Source: CAVVXX01 sp963707975 (GTDB lineage: Bacteria > Pseudomonadota > Alphaproteobacteria > Micropepsales > Micropepsaceae). From it: DNA of 64,000 nt. Positions 46,145 to 55,056 of the stretch are shown here, piece by piece. The stretch is from contig OY970177.1 in the NCBI GenBank assembly GCA_963707975.1, forward strand, positions 1,674,001-1,738,000, given 5' to 3'. How positions within the stretch are numbered: the first letter of the stretch is position 1; each line of letters opens with the position of its first letter. The notes under the pieces were generated by a model. That model saw only the letters and a list, made by a program, of their open reading frames with translations, searched no databases and had not been told where the DNA came from. A program made the translations under genes and the position numbers.

Positions 46145-46906
46145 ATGAGCCAAGACAAACACTATGACCTGAAAGCGCCGGGCGGCAAGCTTCGTCTGTT
46201 TACGGAGCAGGCGTTGGGGCCGGCCTCCGCCATCGAACCCACGCCCGCTCAGTCGCATTACCTCTTGCACGTCATGCGTGCGCGCGCGGGCGATGCGGTG
46301 CGGCTGTTCAATGGCCGTGACGGCGAATGGCGGGCGAAGTTGGAGCAGGTATCGCGCCGCGACTGTATGCTGCGCTGCGAAACGAGGCTTGCTGCGCAAA
46401 CGGAAGTTCCCGATTTGTGGATCGCTTTTGCACCGATCAAGAAAACGCCCGCCTATTACGTAGCGCAGAAGGCAACTGAGCTCGGCGTGCGCGTTCTGCA
46501 ACCGGTGATGACGCATCGCACGATCGTCGGCCGCGTAAATCTGGAACGCTTGCGCGCCAACGCAATCGAGGCGGCCGAGCAATCAGGCCGGCTTTCCGTT
46601 CCCGAAGTGCGCGCGGGCGTCGAGCTTGCCGCACTGCTGAAACATTGGCCAAAGGAACGGCAATTGCTGTTTTGCGACGAAGGTGGCGATGCGCCGCCGA
46701 TTGCGAGCGCGCTGGAAAAAGCAAAGCGTGGAAGCTGGGGCGTGCTTACCGGACCCGAGGGCGGCTTCGACGACGAAGAGCGCGCGTCCATACGCGCGCA
46801 TGCCTTTGTTGTGCCGGTGAGCCTGGGCCCGCGCATTATGCGCGCTGACACCGCGGCGCTGGCGGCGCTTGCTATCTGGCAGTCCTTCTGCGGCGACTGG
46901 CGATGA
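46145..46906 (+). CDS. rsmE: 16S rRNA (uracil1498-N3)-methyltransferase
   Basis: SPOUT-class SAM-dependent enzyme that methylates U1498 of 16S rRNA. The protein of about 253 aa starts at ATG 46145 (an in-frame codon at 46100 was rejected because it overlaps ubiA). It has an N-terminal PUA-like domain (HYLLHVMRARAGD). The knotted SAM site shows GPEGGFDDEE near 205 and LGPRIMRADTAALAAL near 232. It precedes gshA by 52 nt. Confidence 0.94.
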   Translation: MSQDKHYDLKAPGGKLRLFTEQALGPASAIEPTPAQSHYLLHVMRARAGDAVRLFNGRDGEWRAKLEQVSRRDCMLRCETRLAAQTEVPDLWIAFAPIKKTPAYYVAQKATELGVRVLQPVMTHRTIVGRVNLERLRANAIEAAEQSGRLSVPEVRAGVELAALLKHWPKERQLLFCDEGGDAPPIASALEKAKRGSWGVLTGPEGGFDDEERASIRAHAFVVPVSLGPRIMRADTAALAALAIWQSFCGDWR

Positions 46907-46958
46907 CTTGTAAGCGGGCAGGGGCGACACTAGGTTCTGCGCGCGAAAAGGATAAGCC

Positions 46959-48325
46959 ATGTCCATCCCGCAGGCGGCCGGCGGCCCCATTCATTCGCGC
47001 GACGATCTGGTCGCCATATCGCCCATGGCGCGAAGCCGCGCGAGCAATGGCGCATCGGCACCGAGCACGAGAAATTCGTTTTTCGCCTGACCGATCATAA
47101 GCCGCTGGCCTATGAGGGCCGCCCCGGCATTCGCGTGCTGCTGGAAGGCATGAAGCGCTTTGGCTGGGAGCCGGCGCTCGAGAAGCGGCAATATCATAGG
47201 CCTGCAGCAGGGCAATGCCACATTGAGCCTGGAGCCCGGCGGGCAATTCGAGCTGTCCGGCGCGCCGCTGAAATCCGTGCACGAGACCTGCGCCGAGGTG
47301 AACACGCATCGCGATCAGGTGCGCGAAGTGTGCGCAGAGATCGGCGCCGGCTGCCTCGGCATCGGCTTCGCGCCGACCTGGAGCTTCGCCGACACCTCGA
47401 TGATGCCCAAGGGCCGCTACGAGATCATGCGCAATTATATGCCGAAGGTCGGCGGGTTAGGCCTTGAGATGATGTTCCGCACCTGCACCATTCAGGTCAA
47501 TCTCGATTTCGCTTCCGAAACCGACATGGTGAAAAAATTTCGCGTTGGACTTGCGTTGCAGCCGGTAGCGACGGCGCTGTTCGCCAATTCGCCGTTTCGT
47601 GAAAACAAGCCCAACGGGTTTCTTTCCTACCGCAGCCATGTGTGGACCGATGTCGATCAAGGCGCGTTCAGGCATGGTGCCTTTTGTGTTCGACGATGGG
47701 TTTGGCTACGAGCGCTACGTCGATTATGCGCTTAAGGTGCCGATGTATTTTGTCTATCGCGACGGGCGGTACATCGATGTCGCAGGCAAATGTTTTCAGC
47801 GATTTTCTCGACCACAAAATTCCCGAAGTGAAGAATGCGACGCCCACACTGTCAGATTGGGCCGATCATCTGACGACGTTGTTTCCCGAAGTGCGGCTGA
47901 AACAGTTTCTGGAAATGCGCGGCGCCGATGGCGGCTCATGGCGGCGCATTTGCGCGCTGCCCGCTTTGTGGGCGGGTATTCTTTATGACATATCCGCGCT
48001 CGATGCCGCCTGGGATCTGGTCAAGGACTGGACGGCGGAGGAACGCGAGGCGATGCGCCAGGCGATGCCCAAGCTCGGCTTTAAGACGCCGTTCCGCAAC
48101 ACCAATGTGGGGGCGCTCGCGCGCCGCATGATGGAAATTGCCACAACTGGCCTGCACGGGCGCGCGGCGATGGATTCCAGTGGAAGCACCGAGGAAGGCT
48201 TCATCCAGCCGTTGTGGGAAATTGTCGATCGCGGCCAAACCCGCGCCGAGGAATTGCTGCACCGCTACAGCACCGAATGGAAGGGCGACCTCGCCCCGCT
48301 GTTCAAGGAATATAATTTTCTCTGA
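46959..48325 (+). pseudogene. gshA: Glutamate-cysteine ligase with four apparent single-base frameshifts
   Basis: Makes gamma-glutamylcysteine, the first step of glutathione synthesis; of the alphaproteobacterial/plant type. The start ATG 46959 gives MSIPQAAGGPIHSRDDLVA. Homologous sequence then continues in changing frames: GTEHEKFVF; ATLSLEPGGQFELSGAP; MVPFVFDDGFGYERYVDYAL; GGSWRRICALPALWAGILYD. Breaks lie at about 47016-47020 (one base missing), 47186, 47661 and 47788 (one extra base each). Correcting these gives a continuous protein of about 455 aa with no stop. Conservation between breaks is high. As read here the gene cannot make a functional enzyme. Confidence 0.85.
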
Positions 48326-48352
48326 TGTTCACAGGGCTGGGCGCCCATCGCG

Positions 48353-48997
48353 TTATTTGACTTTCGGCTTGCGCAGCGCAGGCGTGTCCGCCACGCGCTC
48401 GGCCAACTGGCCAAGCACATCGCGCATGGCGCGTTCGGCGGCGAGCTGAAGCGCGAGCGCGCCTCCCTCGCAATACATTCCGCCTTCGTTGCTGGCCGAG
48501 CCGTGCCCCGTGGCCCGCGTCGAAACCAGAGCGCCGCCTGGCCCGTCGACGGTTACGCTCGCGTCGATCTCCACGTCGGATTGCGCCGTGTTGCTCAAAA
48601 ATCCGGACAGAAACAGCAATCTGGCGCGAAGCTCTTCGGCTTTGACGCGGATAATTCCCCTGAAACCGTTCTGGGCAAGCTCGGATGCCGGTATTGGCCG
48701 CGGTAGCGCCCGGACATCGTCGATCATGTTCTGGAACGTGGCGTAAGAGGATTGCGCGAAAGCGGAAGAAACAGTGAGCGGATAGTGATTAGCCGAACAG
48801 GCGAAGCCAGTCGCGCCCACGTCCTGCCCTATGTCATTGACGAAGACAGTCAGCGCCCATTTGCCGGGAATTTTGTTCGTGTAATTGGAATAGATATTCA
48901 GTTGCGGCGAACTCATCGTGCTGACGTCGTAAGAGCACGCTGTTAAAGCGCAGGCGCCTGCAAGCGCCAACGCGAACGCAACCGCACACCAACGCAT
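48353..48997 (-). CDS. Putative lipoprotein of unknown function
   Basis: The protein of about 214 aa has a lipoprotein signal peptide with lipobox LTAC near residue 20. ATG 48997 (MRWCAVAF) is preferred over 49003 because GGGG lies 8 nt upstream. The mature part shows a beta-rich N-terminal region (SNYTNKIPGKWALTVFVND) and a helical C-terminus (LALQLAAERAMRDVLGQLAERV). I do not recognise a family. It is probably anchored in the inner or outer membrane. It is convergent with gshA, with 27 nt between stops. Confidence 0.75.
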   Translation of the reverse strand: MRWCAVAFALALAGACALTACSYDVSTMSSPQLNIYSNYTNKIPGKWALTVFVNDIGQDVGATGFACSANHYPLTVSSAFAQSSYATFQNMIDDVRALPRPIPASELAQNGFRGIIRVKAEELRARLLFLSGFLSNTAQSDVEIDASVTVDGPGGALVSTRATGHGSASNEGGMYCEGGALALQLAAERAMRDVLGQLAERVADTPALRKPKVK

Positions 48998-49131
48998 AGT
49001 CATTTCCCCACCGGACTATGGCTTACACTACGAATTCTATCTTATCTCCACAACCATCGGCGTGTTATGGTTAGCAGAAGAAGCGAAAAGCGCATGCCGG
49101 AATAAACCGGGCAAGGACGAAAGAAGAATGG

Positions 49132-49326
49132 TTACGCCTTCCGGCGACGCGCGAAGAGAAAAATGAGGGCGCCGGCGACAGAAGTAGCCGCACCGATATA
49201 CGTCCATGTCATATCGTTGATCATGAAGCTCGATGCCGGGTAGAGAAAATAGCCGGTGCCTTGGCCGATCCAAACGATCCCGGCAATCATCATCAAGACG
49301 CCAACAATGCTGAGCGCGAGTTTCAT
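49132..49326 (-). CDS. Small two-helix membrane protein
   Basis: The 64-aa protein consists almost wholly of two hydrophobic helices (about 3-22 and 42-58) ending in a basic RRRKA tail. It begins 3 nt after the tldD stop in the same direction, so it is likely the last gene of that unit. The function is unknown, and no motif was recognised. Confidence 0.7.
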   Translation of the reverse strand: MKLALSIVGVLMMIAGIVWIGQGTGYFLYPASSFMINDMTWTYIGAATSVAGALIFLFARRRKA

Positions 49327-49329
49327 GGC

Positions 49330-50754
49330 TTAGGCCGCAGTGCCGCCAACAGTTAGGCCGTCGATGCGCAGCGTGGGCTGACCGACGCCCACCGGCACGC
49401 TTTGACCGTTCTTGCCGCAAACACCGATGCCGTTGTCGAGCTTCATGTCGTTGCCGATCATGCCAACGCGCGTCATTGCATCCGGGCCGTTGCCGATCAG
49501 TGTGGCGCCTTTGATGGCGGCGCCAAGCTTCCCTTTCTCGATGCGGTAAGCCTCGGTGCAGGAGAACACGAACTTGCCGGAGGTGATGTCCACCTGGCCA
49601 CCGCCGAAATGCACGGCGTAAATTCCGTTCTTCACCGAGCTAAGAATTTCTTCCGGCGTGTGTTGGCCCCCCAGCATGTAGGTGTTGGTCATGCGCGGCA
49701 TGATGGTGGCGGCGAAACTTTCGCGCCTCCCATTGCCGGTGGGCTTCATGCCCATGAGGCGCGCGTTCATGCGGTCCTGCATGTAGCCGACCAGAATGCC
49801 GTCTTCGATCAGCACAGTGCGCGAAGTGGGCGTGCCTTCGTCGTCAATGGAGAGCGAGCCGCGGCGTTCCGCAATCGTGCCGTCGTCAACGACAGTGACG
49901 CCGGGCGACGCCACGCGTTGTCCCATCAGACCGGAAAAGGCGCTCGTCTTCTTGCGGTTGAAATCGCCTTCAAGGCCGTGGCCCACAGCTTCATGCAAAA
50001 GAATCCCCGGCCAGCCAGGGCCTAGCACCACCGTCATCTCGCCCGCTGGCGCCGGCACCGATTGCAAATTCACCAGCGCCTGGCGCAGCGCTTCGTCCGC
50101 GCCTGCCTTCCAATAGTTAGGATCGATGTAATGCGTGTAGTCCTGCCGCCCGCCGCCGCCGAAATAACCTGATTCCTGCCGCCCGTTTTCTTCCACCACT
50201 ATGGAAATGGAGAGCCGCACGAGGGGCCGAGCGTCGCGGAAGGTTTCGCCGCCCGCGCGGATGATTTCCACCGCCTGCCATTCGCCCGCGAGGCTGCACG
50301 ACACTTGCCGCACGCGGCTGTCACGGCTACGCGCATAGTCATCCACCGCCGCCATCAATTTCACCTTGGCATCGAAGGGCGCGGAATCGAGCGGGCTCCT
50401 GTCGGTGTAAAGATGAAGGTTGGTGCGCGCAGGCGCGCCCGCAAGCGTGCCCGTGGCGCCTGCTTTCACTGCCTGCACCGCTGCGCCGGCACGCTTGATG
50501 GCGTCTTCCGATAATTCGGTCGCGTGCGCATAGCCTTTGGACTCGCCCGCCACCGCACGCAGGCCGAAGCCCTGCGTGGTGTCGTAGGAAGCCGCCTTTA
50601 GGCGGCCGTCGTCAAAGGAGAAACTCTCGCTTTGGCGGTATTCGAGAAAGAGCTCGCCATCGTCGGCCCCGCGCAAAGCGTCGTCCACCAGCCGCTGCAC
50701 GCGGGGCCTGTCGAGGCCGGTATCTTTGAAGAACAGGTTGTCGTGGGACGCCAT
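49330..50754 (-). CDS. tldD: TldD metalloprotease subunit
   Basis: The 474-aa catalytic subunit of the TldD/TldE protease. The zinc motif HEAVGHGLEGD (HExxxH) is near residue 250, with a downstream GGGQVDITSGKF block. Together with PmbA (39894-41240) it can degrade or mature peptides. It is divergent from ctaC across 233 nt. In many alphaproteobacteria tldD sits beside the cytochrome oxidase operon, as here. Confidence 0.95.
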   Translation of the reverse strand: MASHDNLFFKDTGLDRPRVQRLVDDALRGADDGELFLEYRQSESFSFDDGRLKAASYDTTQGFGLRAVAGESKGYAHATELSEDAIKRAGAAVQAVKAGATGTLAGAPARTNLHLYTDRSPLDSAPFDAKVKLMAAVDDYARSRDSRVRQVSCSLAGEWQAVEIIRAGGETFRDARPLVRLSISIVVEENGRQESGYFGGGGRQDYTHYIDPNYWKAGADEALRQALVNLQSVPAPAGEMTVVLGPGWPGILLHEAVGHGLEGDFNRKKTSAFSGLMGQRVASPGVTVVDDGTIAERRGSLSIDDEGTPTSRTVLIEDGILVGYMQDRMNARLMGMKPTGNGRRESFAATIMPRMTNTYMLGGQHTPEEILSSVKNGIYAVHFGGGQVDITSGKFVFSCTEAYRIEKGKLGAAIKGATLIGNGPDAMTRVGMIGNDMKLDNGIGVCGKNGQSVPVGVGQPTLRIDGLTVGGTAA

Positions 50755-50987
50755 GTGGAACTCCTGAACTCACGGACGACTTTCTATTACATAGTGCCTA
50801 GTCGCGTTACCCGCAGCAGAAAGCGCGCAAGATAGCAGGGATTCTGGGCTAATGTGGCATAGGGTCGCAATGACTTGGGAAGCCTCGCGCGCCTAAACCA
50901 GATGCCGCCTCATAAGCTTAGCGAATCGTGGGGCATGGGCGGGGGCTAAGTTCGGCTTTTCGCGTCCGTTCAGGCGAGGCAAGGCTG

Positions 50988-51824
50988 ATGAATCAACGCA
51001 TTCTTGGCTTCATCTTTGGCGTCTGCGCGCTCGTGCTGTTTGCCGGCGCGGCTTACGCCGCGAACGGGCCGCAACCCTGGGAACTGGGCTTGCAGGCGCC
51101 GGCCTCCGACCGCATGGCCGACATCGTCTCGCTCCACAACATGGTGCTCTGGATCATCACTGCGATCTGCGCCTTCGTGCTGTTCCTGCTCATCTGGATC
51201 ATGATTCGCTTCAACGCACGCGCCAATCCCACGCCGTCAAAGAACACGCACAACACGATGCTGGAAATCATCTGGACGGTAGTGCCGGTCGGCATCCTCA
51301 TCCTGATAGCGATCCCGTCGTTCCGGCTCTTGTATTACGAGGATACAATTCCGCCCGCCGATCTCACCATCAAGGCCATCGGCAAGCAGTGGTATTGGAC
51401 TTACGAATATCCCGACAACGGCAACTTCACTTTCGACGCGCTTGTGCTATCCGATGCCGATGACGCGAAGAGGGGCGAGCCGCGCCTGTTGGGCGCAGAT
51501 AATCATGTCGTGGTGCCGGTCGGCAAAGTCATCCGCGTGCTCACCACGGGCGCCGATGTGATCCATAGCTGGGCGGTGCCCGCTTTCGGTGTGAAGATGG
51601 ATGCGGTTCCGGGGCGCATCAACGAGACCTGGTTCAAGGCCGATAGGTTAGGCGTGTATTACGGTCAATGCGATCAGCTCTGTGGGGCGCGCCACGCCTA
51701 CATGCCGATCGAAGTTGAAGTCGTAACACAAGAAAAATTCAATCAATGGGTCGAGGCAGCCAAAAAGAAATTCGCTAGCGTGGACGCGCCCGACGATGCG
51801 CGCGTCGCCGCGGCCGCGCACTGA
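50988..51824 (+). CDS. ctaC: Cytochrome c oxidase subunit II
   Basis: Receives electrons from cytochrome c at the CuA centre of the aa3-type oxidase. The 278-aa protein starts at ATG 50988 with a signal peptide (ending AYA). It has two membrane helices (about 45-65 and 85-105) and a periplasmic cupredoxin domain. The CuA ligands are a His in DVIHSWAVP and CDQLCGARHAYM, where Q replaces the usual E between the cysteines. It is the first gene of the operon; no additional cytochrome c domain is fused. Confidence 0.95.
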   Translation: MNQRILGFIFGVCALVLFAGAAYAANGPQPWELGLQAPASDRMADIVSLHNMVLWIITAICAFVLFLLIWIMIRFNARANPTPSKNTHNTMLEIIWTVVPVGILILIAIPSFRLLYYEDTIPPADLTIKAIGKQWYWTYEYPDNGNFTFDALVLSDADDAKRGEPRLLGADNHVVVPVGKVIRVLTTGADVIHSWAVPAFGVKMDAVPGRINETWFKADRLGVYYGQCDQLCGARHAYMPIEVEVVTQEKFNQWVEAAKKKFASVDAPDDARVAAAAH

Positions 51825-51835
51825 GGTGAGCTGAG

Positions 51836-53425
51836 ATGGCCAATATCTTACACGCAGCAGACCATCCGACAGGCTGGCGGCGCTTCGTCTATTCGACGAA
51901 CCATAAAGACATCGGCACGATGTACCTTGTGTTCGCAATCATCGGTGGCCTCACCGGTGGATTCCTTTCCGAGATGATGCGGGCTGAATTACTGCAGCCC
52001 GGTCTGCAGATTTTCAAAGATCCGCATGTTTATAATGTGTTCGTGACAGGCCACGGCCTGATCATGATTTTCTTCGTGGTGATGCCGGCAATGATCGGCG
52101 GCTTCGGCAATTGGTTCGTGCCCCTCATGATCGGCGCGCCCGACATGGCGTTTCCGCGCATGAACAACATTTCGTTCTGGCTGCTGCCGGTGTCGTTCAC
52201 CTTCCTTATTCTTTCGATGTTCGTGGAAGGAGATTCCGGAGGCCAGGGCGTGGGTGGCGGCTGGACGCTATATGCGCCGCTGTCGACCTATGGCTCGCCT
52301 GGGCCGGCGATGGATTTCGCCATCTTCTCGCTGCATCTGGCGGGCGCGTCGTCCATTCTCGGCGCCATCAATTTCATCACCACCATTCTCAACATGCGCG
52401 CGCCCGGCATGACACTGCACAAGATGCCGCTCTTCGTGTGGTCGATCCTGGTGACTGCGTTCCTGCTGCTGCTGGCGCTTCCGGTGCTGGCCGGCGCCAT
52501 CACCATGTTGCTCACGGACCGCCATTTCGGGACCACATTTTTCAATCCGGCCGGCGGTGGTGACCCCCTCCTGTTCCAGCATCTGTTCTGGTTCTTCGGT
52601 CACCCAGAAGTTTACATTCTGATCCTGCCGGGCTTCGGCATGATCAGCCAGGTGGTCTCTACTTTCGCGAAGAAGCCGATCTTCGGCTATCTCGGTATGG
52701 CCTATGCCATGGTCTCAATCGGCTTCATCGGTTTCGTAGTATGGGCGCACCACATGTTCACGGTGGGGCTTTCCGTCGACACCAAGGCCTATTTCGTCTT
52801 TGCCACCATGGTCATCGCGGTGCCGACCGGCATCAAGATTTTCTCCTGGATCGCTACCATGTGGGGCGGCTCTTTAGATTTTAAGACGCCAATGCTTTGG
52901 GCGATGGGCTTTATGTTCCTATTTACAATCGGTGGCGTAACGGGCGTTGTATTGGCCAATGCTAGCTTGGATGTGGCGCTGCATGATACATATTATGTGA
53001 TCGCGCACTTTCATTATGTGCTGTCACTTGGCGCCATCTTCGCTATTTTCGCGGGTTGGTATTACTGGTTCCCAAAGATGACGGGCTACACCTATTCCGA
53101 AAATCTTGGTCAGCTTCATTTCTGGCTGATGTTCATCGGCGTGAACTTTACGTTCTTCCCGCAACATTTCTTGGGCCTTGCTGGAATGCCTCGGCGTATC
53201 GCCGACTATCCAGATGCTTTTGCCGGTTGGAATTTGGTATCGTCGATTGGATCCTTCGTTTCCGCCGCGGGCGTATTCGTGTTTCTTATCTGTATGGCCG
53301 AGGCATTTTTGACGAAGCGCCGCGCCGGCAACAATCCGTGGGGCGTAGGCGCCACCACGCTGGAATGGACGCTGTCGTCGCCGCCGCCCTTCCACACCTA
53401 TAACGAGCTGCCTCGGATCAAGTAG
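51836..53425 (+). CDS. ctaD: Cytochrome c oxidase subunit I
   Basis: The 529-aa catalytic subunit with 12 membrane helices holds heme a and the heme a3-CuB centre and pumps protons. Key parts visible are TGHGLIMIFF (heme a His), GHPEVYILILPGFG (CuB His and the cross-linked Tyr), WAHHMFTVG (CuB His pair) and HFHYVLSLGAIF (heme a3 and heme a His). This is the A-type oxidase, with the D-channel GGFGNWF region present. It starts 11 nt after ctaC and ends next to ctaB. Confidence 0.97.
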   Translation: MANILHAADHPTGWRRFVYSTNHKDIGTMYLVFAIIGGLTGGFLSEMMRAELLQPGLQIFKDPHVYNVFVTGHGLIMIFFVVMPAMIGGFGNWFVPLMIGAPDMAFPRMNNISFWLLPVSFTFLILSMFVEGDSGGQGVGGGWTLYAPLSTYGSPGPAMDFAIFSLHLAGASSILGAINFITTILNMRAPGMTLHKMPLFVWSILVTAFLLLLALPVLAGAITMLLTDRHFGTTFFNPAGGGDPLLFQHLFWFFGHPEVYILILPGFGMISQVVSTFAKKPIFGYLGMAYAMVSIGFIGFVVWAHHMFTVGLSVDTKAYFVFATMVIAVPTGIKIFSWIATMWGGSLDFKTPMLWAMGFMFLFTIGGVTGVVLANASLDVALHDTYYVIAHFHYVLSLGAIFAIFAGWYYWFPKMTGYTYSENLGQLHFWLMFIGVNFTFFPQHFLGLAGMPRRIADYPDAFAGWNLVSSIGSFVSAAGVFVFLICMAEAFLTKRRAGNNPWGVGATTLEWTLSSPPPFHTYNELPRIK

Positions 53426-54343
53426 ATGGCGCTGGTCGAATTATCCGATTCGGTTCCGCGCGAGTCCAGCGTCGGCGATTATTTTGCGCTGTTGAAGCCG
53501 CGCGTGATGTCGCTGGTCGTCTTCACGGCGTTTGCCGGACTTGTTCTTGCGCCCGGTGCGCTCCATCCGCTAACTGCGCTGACGGCGATGCTGTGCATCG
53601 CGATTGGTGCGGGCGCTTCCGGCGCGCTCAATATGGCTTATGATGCCGATATCGACGCGCGCATGTCGCGCACCGCCTCTCGCCCCATTCCTCGGGGGGC
53701 GATCGCGCAGGGCGATGCCTATGCTTTCGGATGGGCTTTGGCTTTGGCCGCCGTCACCATCATGGCGCTGTTCGTGAATTACGCGGCAGCCGCGCTGCTG
53801 GCGTTCACGATTCTCTTTTATGTCGTCATATACACGCTGTGGCTGAAGCGGAGCACGCCGCAGAACATCGTCGTCGGCGGGCTTTCAGGCGCGCTGCCGC
53901 CCGCTATCGGCTGGGCCGCCGTAACGGGATCGCTGTCGCTCACGCCGCTGGCCCTCGTCGCCATCATCTTCCTTTGGACGCCGCCGCATTTCTGGGCGCT
54001 GGCTCTGACCCGCGATCATGATTACGCCCGCGCGGGCGTGCCCATGCTACCCGTCGTCGCGGGCAAGCACGAAACGCGCAAGCAGATCCTGCTTTATTCC
54101 ATCGTGCTGGTGTTGAGCGGGTTTCTCCCGGTCGCACTCGGATTTGCCGGCGCGCTTTACCTGGGCGTGTGCGCGGTGTTCGGCGCGTGGTTCCTGAATT
54201 CGGCCATAGCCGTCCTCCGCGAGCGCGATAAGGCGCGCGAGCCTGCTGCGCGCCAGCTGTTCGCAGTTTCGATTTTTTATCTCTTCGCCATTTTTGCGGC
54301 TCTCATTGCCGAGCACTTCGTGCATGCGGCGCCGCTGGTGTGA
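53426..54343 (+). CDS. ctaB: Protoheme IX farnesyltransferase (heme O synthase)
   Basis: The UbiA-superfamily enzyme adds farnesyl to heme b, making heme O for the oxidase. The 305-aa protein has several helices, and the Asp-rich motifs are NMAYDADIDARMSRT and ALTRDHDYARAGVPML. It starts on the base after the ctaD stop. The farnesyl diphosphate comes from ispA (13800-14699). Confidence 0.95.
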   Translation: MALVELSDSVPRESSVGDYFALLKPRVMSLVVFTAFAGLVLAPGALHPLTALTAMLCIAIGAGASGALNMAYDADIDARMSRTASRPIPRGAIAQGDAYAFGWALALAAVTIMALFVNYAAAALLAFTILFYVVIYTLWLKRSTPQNIVVGGLSGALPPAIGWAAVTGSLSLTPLALVAIIFLWTPPHFWALALTRDHDYARAGVPMLPVVAGKHETRKQILLYSIVLVLSGFLPVALGFAGALYLGVCAVFGAWFLNSAIAVLRERDKAREPAARQLFAVSIFYLFAIFAALIAEHFVHAAPLV

Positions 54344-54346
54344 GGA

Positions 54347-54484
54347 ATGCAGGATGGCCAAGACAACAATGCGGATCGGCAGAGGCGCAGGCGCAATCTT
54401 GCGCTGGCGCTGGGTCTCGGCCTGCTGGTGGTGCTGTTCTTCGTGATGACTATCGTGCGGATGGGCGGCCACGTTTTCGATTAG
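54347..54484 (+). CDS. CoxF-like small membrane protein
   Basis: The 45-aa protein lies 3 nt after ctaB and 7 nt before ctaG. An N-terminal Arg-rich stretch (RQRRRRN) is followed by one hydrophobic helix (about 18-37) and the tail RMGGHVFD. This matches the small CoxF-type protein in alphaproteobacterial oxidase operons. It is too short for ordinary gene finding; position, composition and overlap-free spacing support it. The role is unproven; assembly of the oxidase is suggested by context. Confidence 0.7.
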   Translation: MQDGQDNNADRQRRRRNLALALGLGLLVVLFFVMTIVRMGGHVFD

Positions 54485-54491
54485 GGGTGCG

Positions 54492-55040
54492 ATGAAGCTG
54501 TCGCGTAACGATATGGTGGTGCTGTCCTGCGCGGCGTTCGTCGCCGCCATGGTGGGCATGAGCTATGCCGCGGTGCCGCTCTATTACGCATTTTGCCGCG
54601 CCACCGGCTATGGCGGCACGCCGCAGCGGGCATACAGCGCGCCTGATACAACGGAAAACCGCATCATCAACGTGCGTTTCGACACCAACGTCGACCCCGC
54701 TTTGCCCTGGCGCTTTCAACCCGAGCAGCGCGAAGTGCAGGTGAAAGTTGGCGAGCAAAAGCTGGTTTATTTCCGCGCCACCAACATGGCCTCGACCGCC
54801 ATCACCGGCCATGCCGCCTTCAACGTGCAGCCCGACAACGCTGCTGTTTATTTCGACAAGCTGCAATGCTTTTGCTTCACCGAGCAGAAACTGAACGCCA
54901 GCCAATCCATCGAGATGCCGGTGGTGTTTTTCGTCGATCCGAAAATCCTCAAGGATCACGAGGACGACGGCATCAACACCATCACCCTGTCATATACCTT
55001 CTACCCTGCCATCGACGCGGGCGCGGATGCAGGCGGTTAA
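54492..55040 (+). CDS. ctaG: Cytochrome c oxidase assembly protein (copper delivery, Cox11 type)
   Basis: The 182-aa membrane-anchored copper chaperone loads CuB into subunit I. It has one N-terminal helix (about 10-28) and a periplasmic domain with the copper motif QCFCF near 128, and the conserved SIEMPVVFFVDP stretch. It is placed between ctaB and ctaE, as in most alphaproteobacteria. All conserved cysteines of the family appear present. Confidence 0.94.
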   Translation: MKLSRNDMVVLSCAAFVAAMVGMSYAAVPLYYAFCRATGYGGTPQRAYSAPDTTENRIINVRFDTNVDPALPWRFQPEQREVQVKVGEQKLVYFRATNMASTAITGHAAFNVQPDNAAVYFDKLQCFCFTEQKLNASQSIEMPVVFFVDPKILKDHEDDGINTITLSYTFYPAIDAGADAGG

Positions 55041-55056
55041 ACCTCCGGAGACACAT

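Noticed and set aside
46959..48325. Programmed ribosomal frameshifting in gshA
   Set aside because: Four shifts with both insertion and deletion character, and no slippery heptamer or stem-loop seen at the junctions. Sequence error or mutation fits better.
50755..50987. Promoter elements for tldD and ctaC
   Set aside because: Several partial -35/-10 matches (for example near 50875) but none with good spacing and score, so no site is called.
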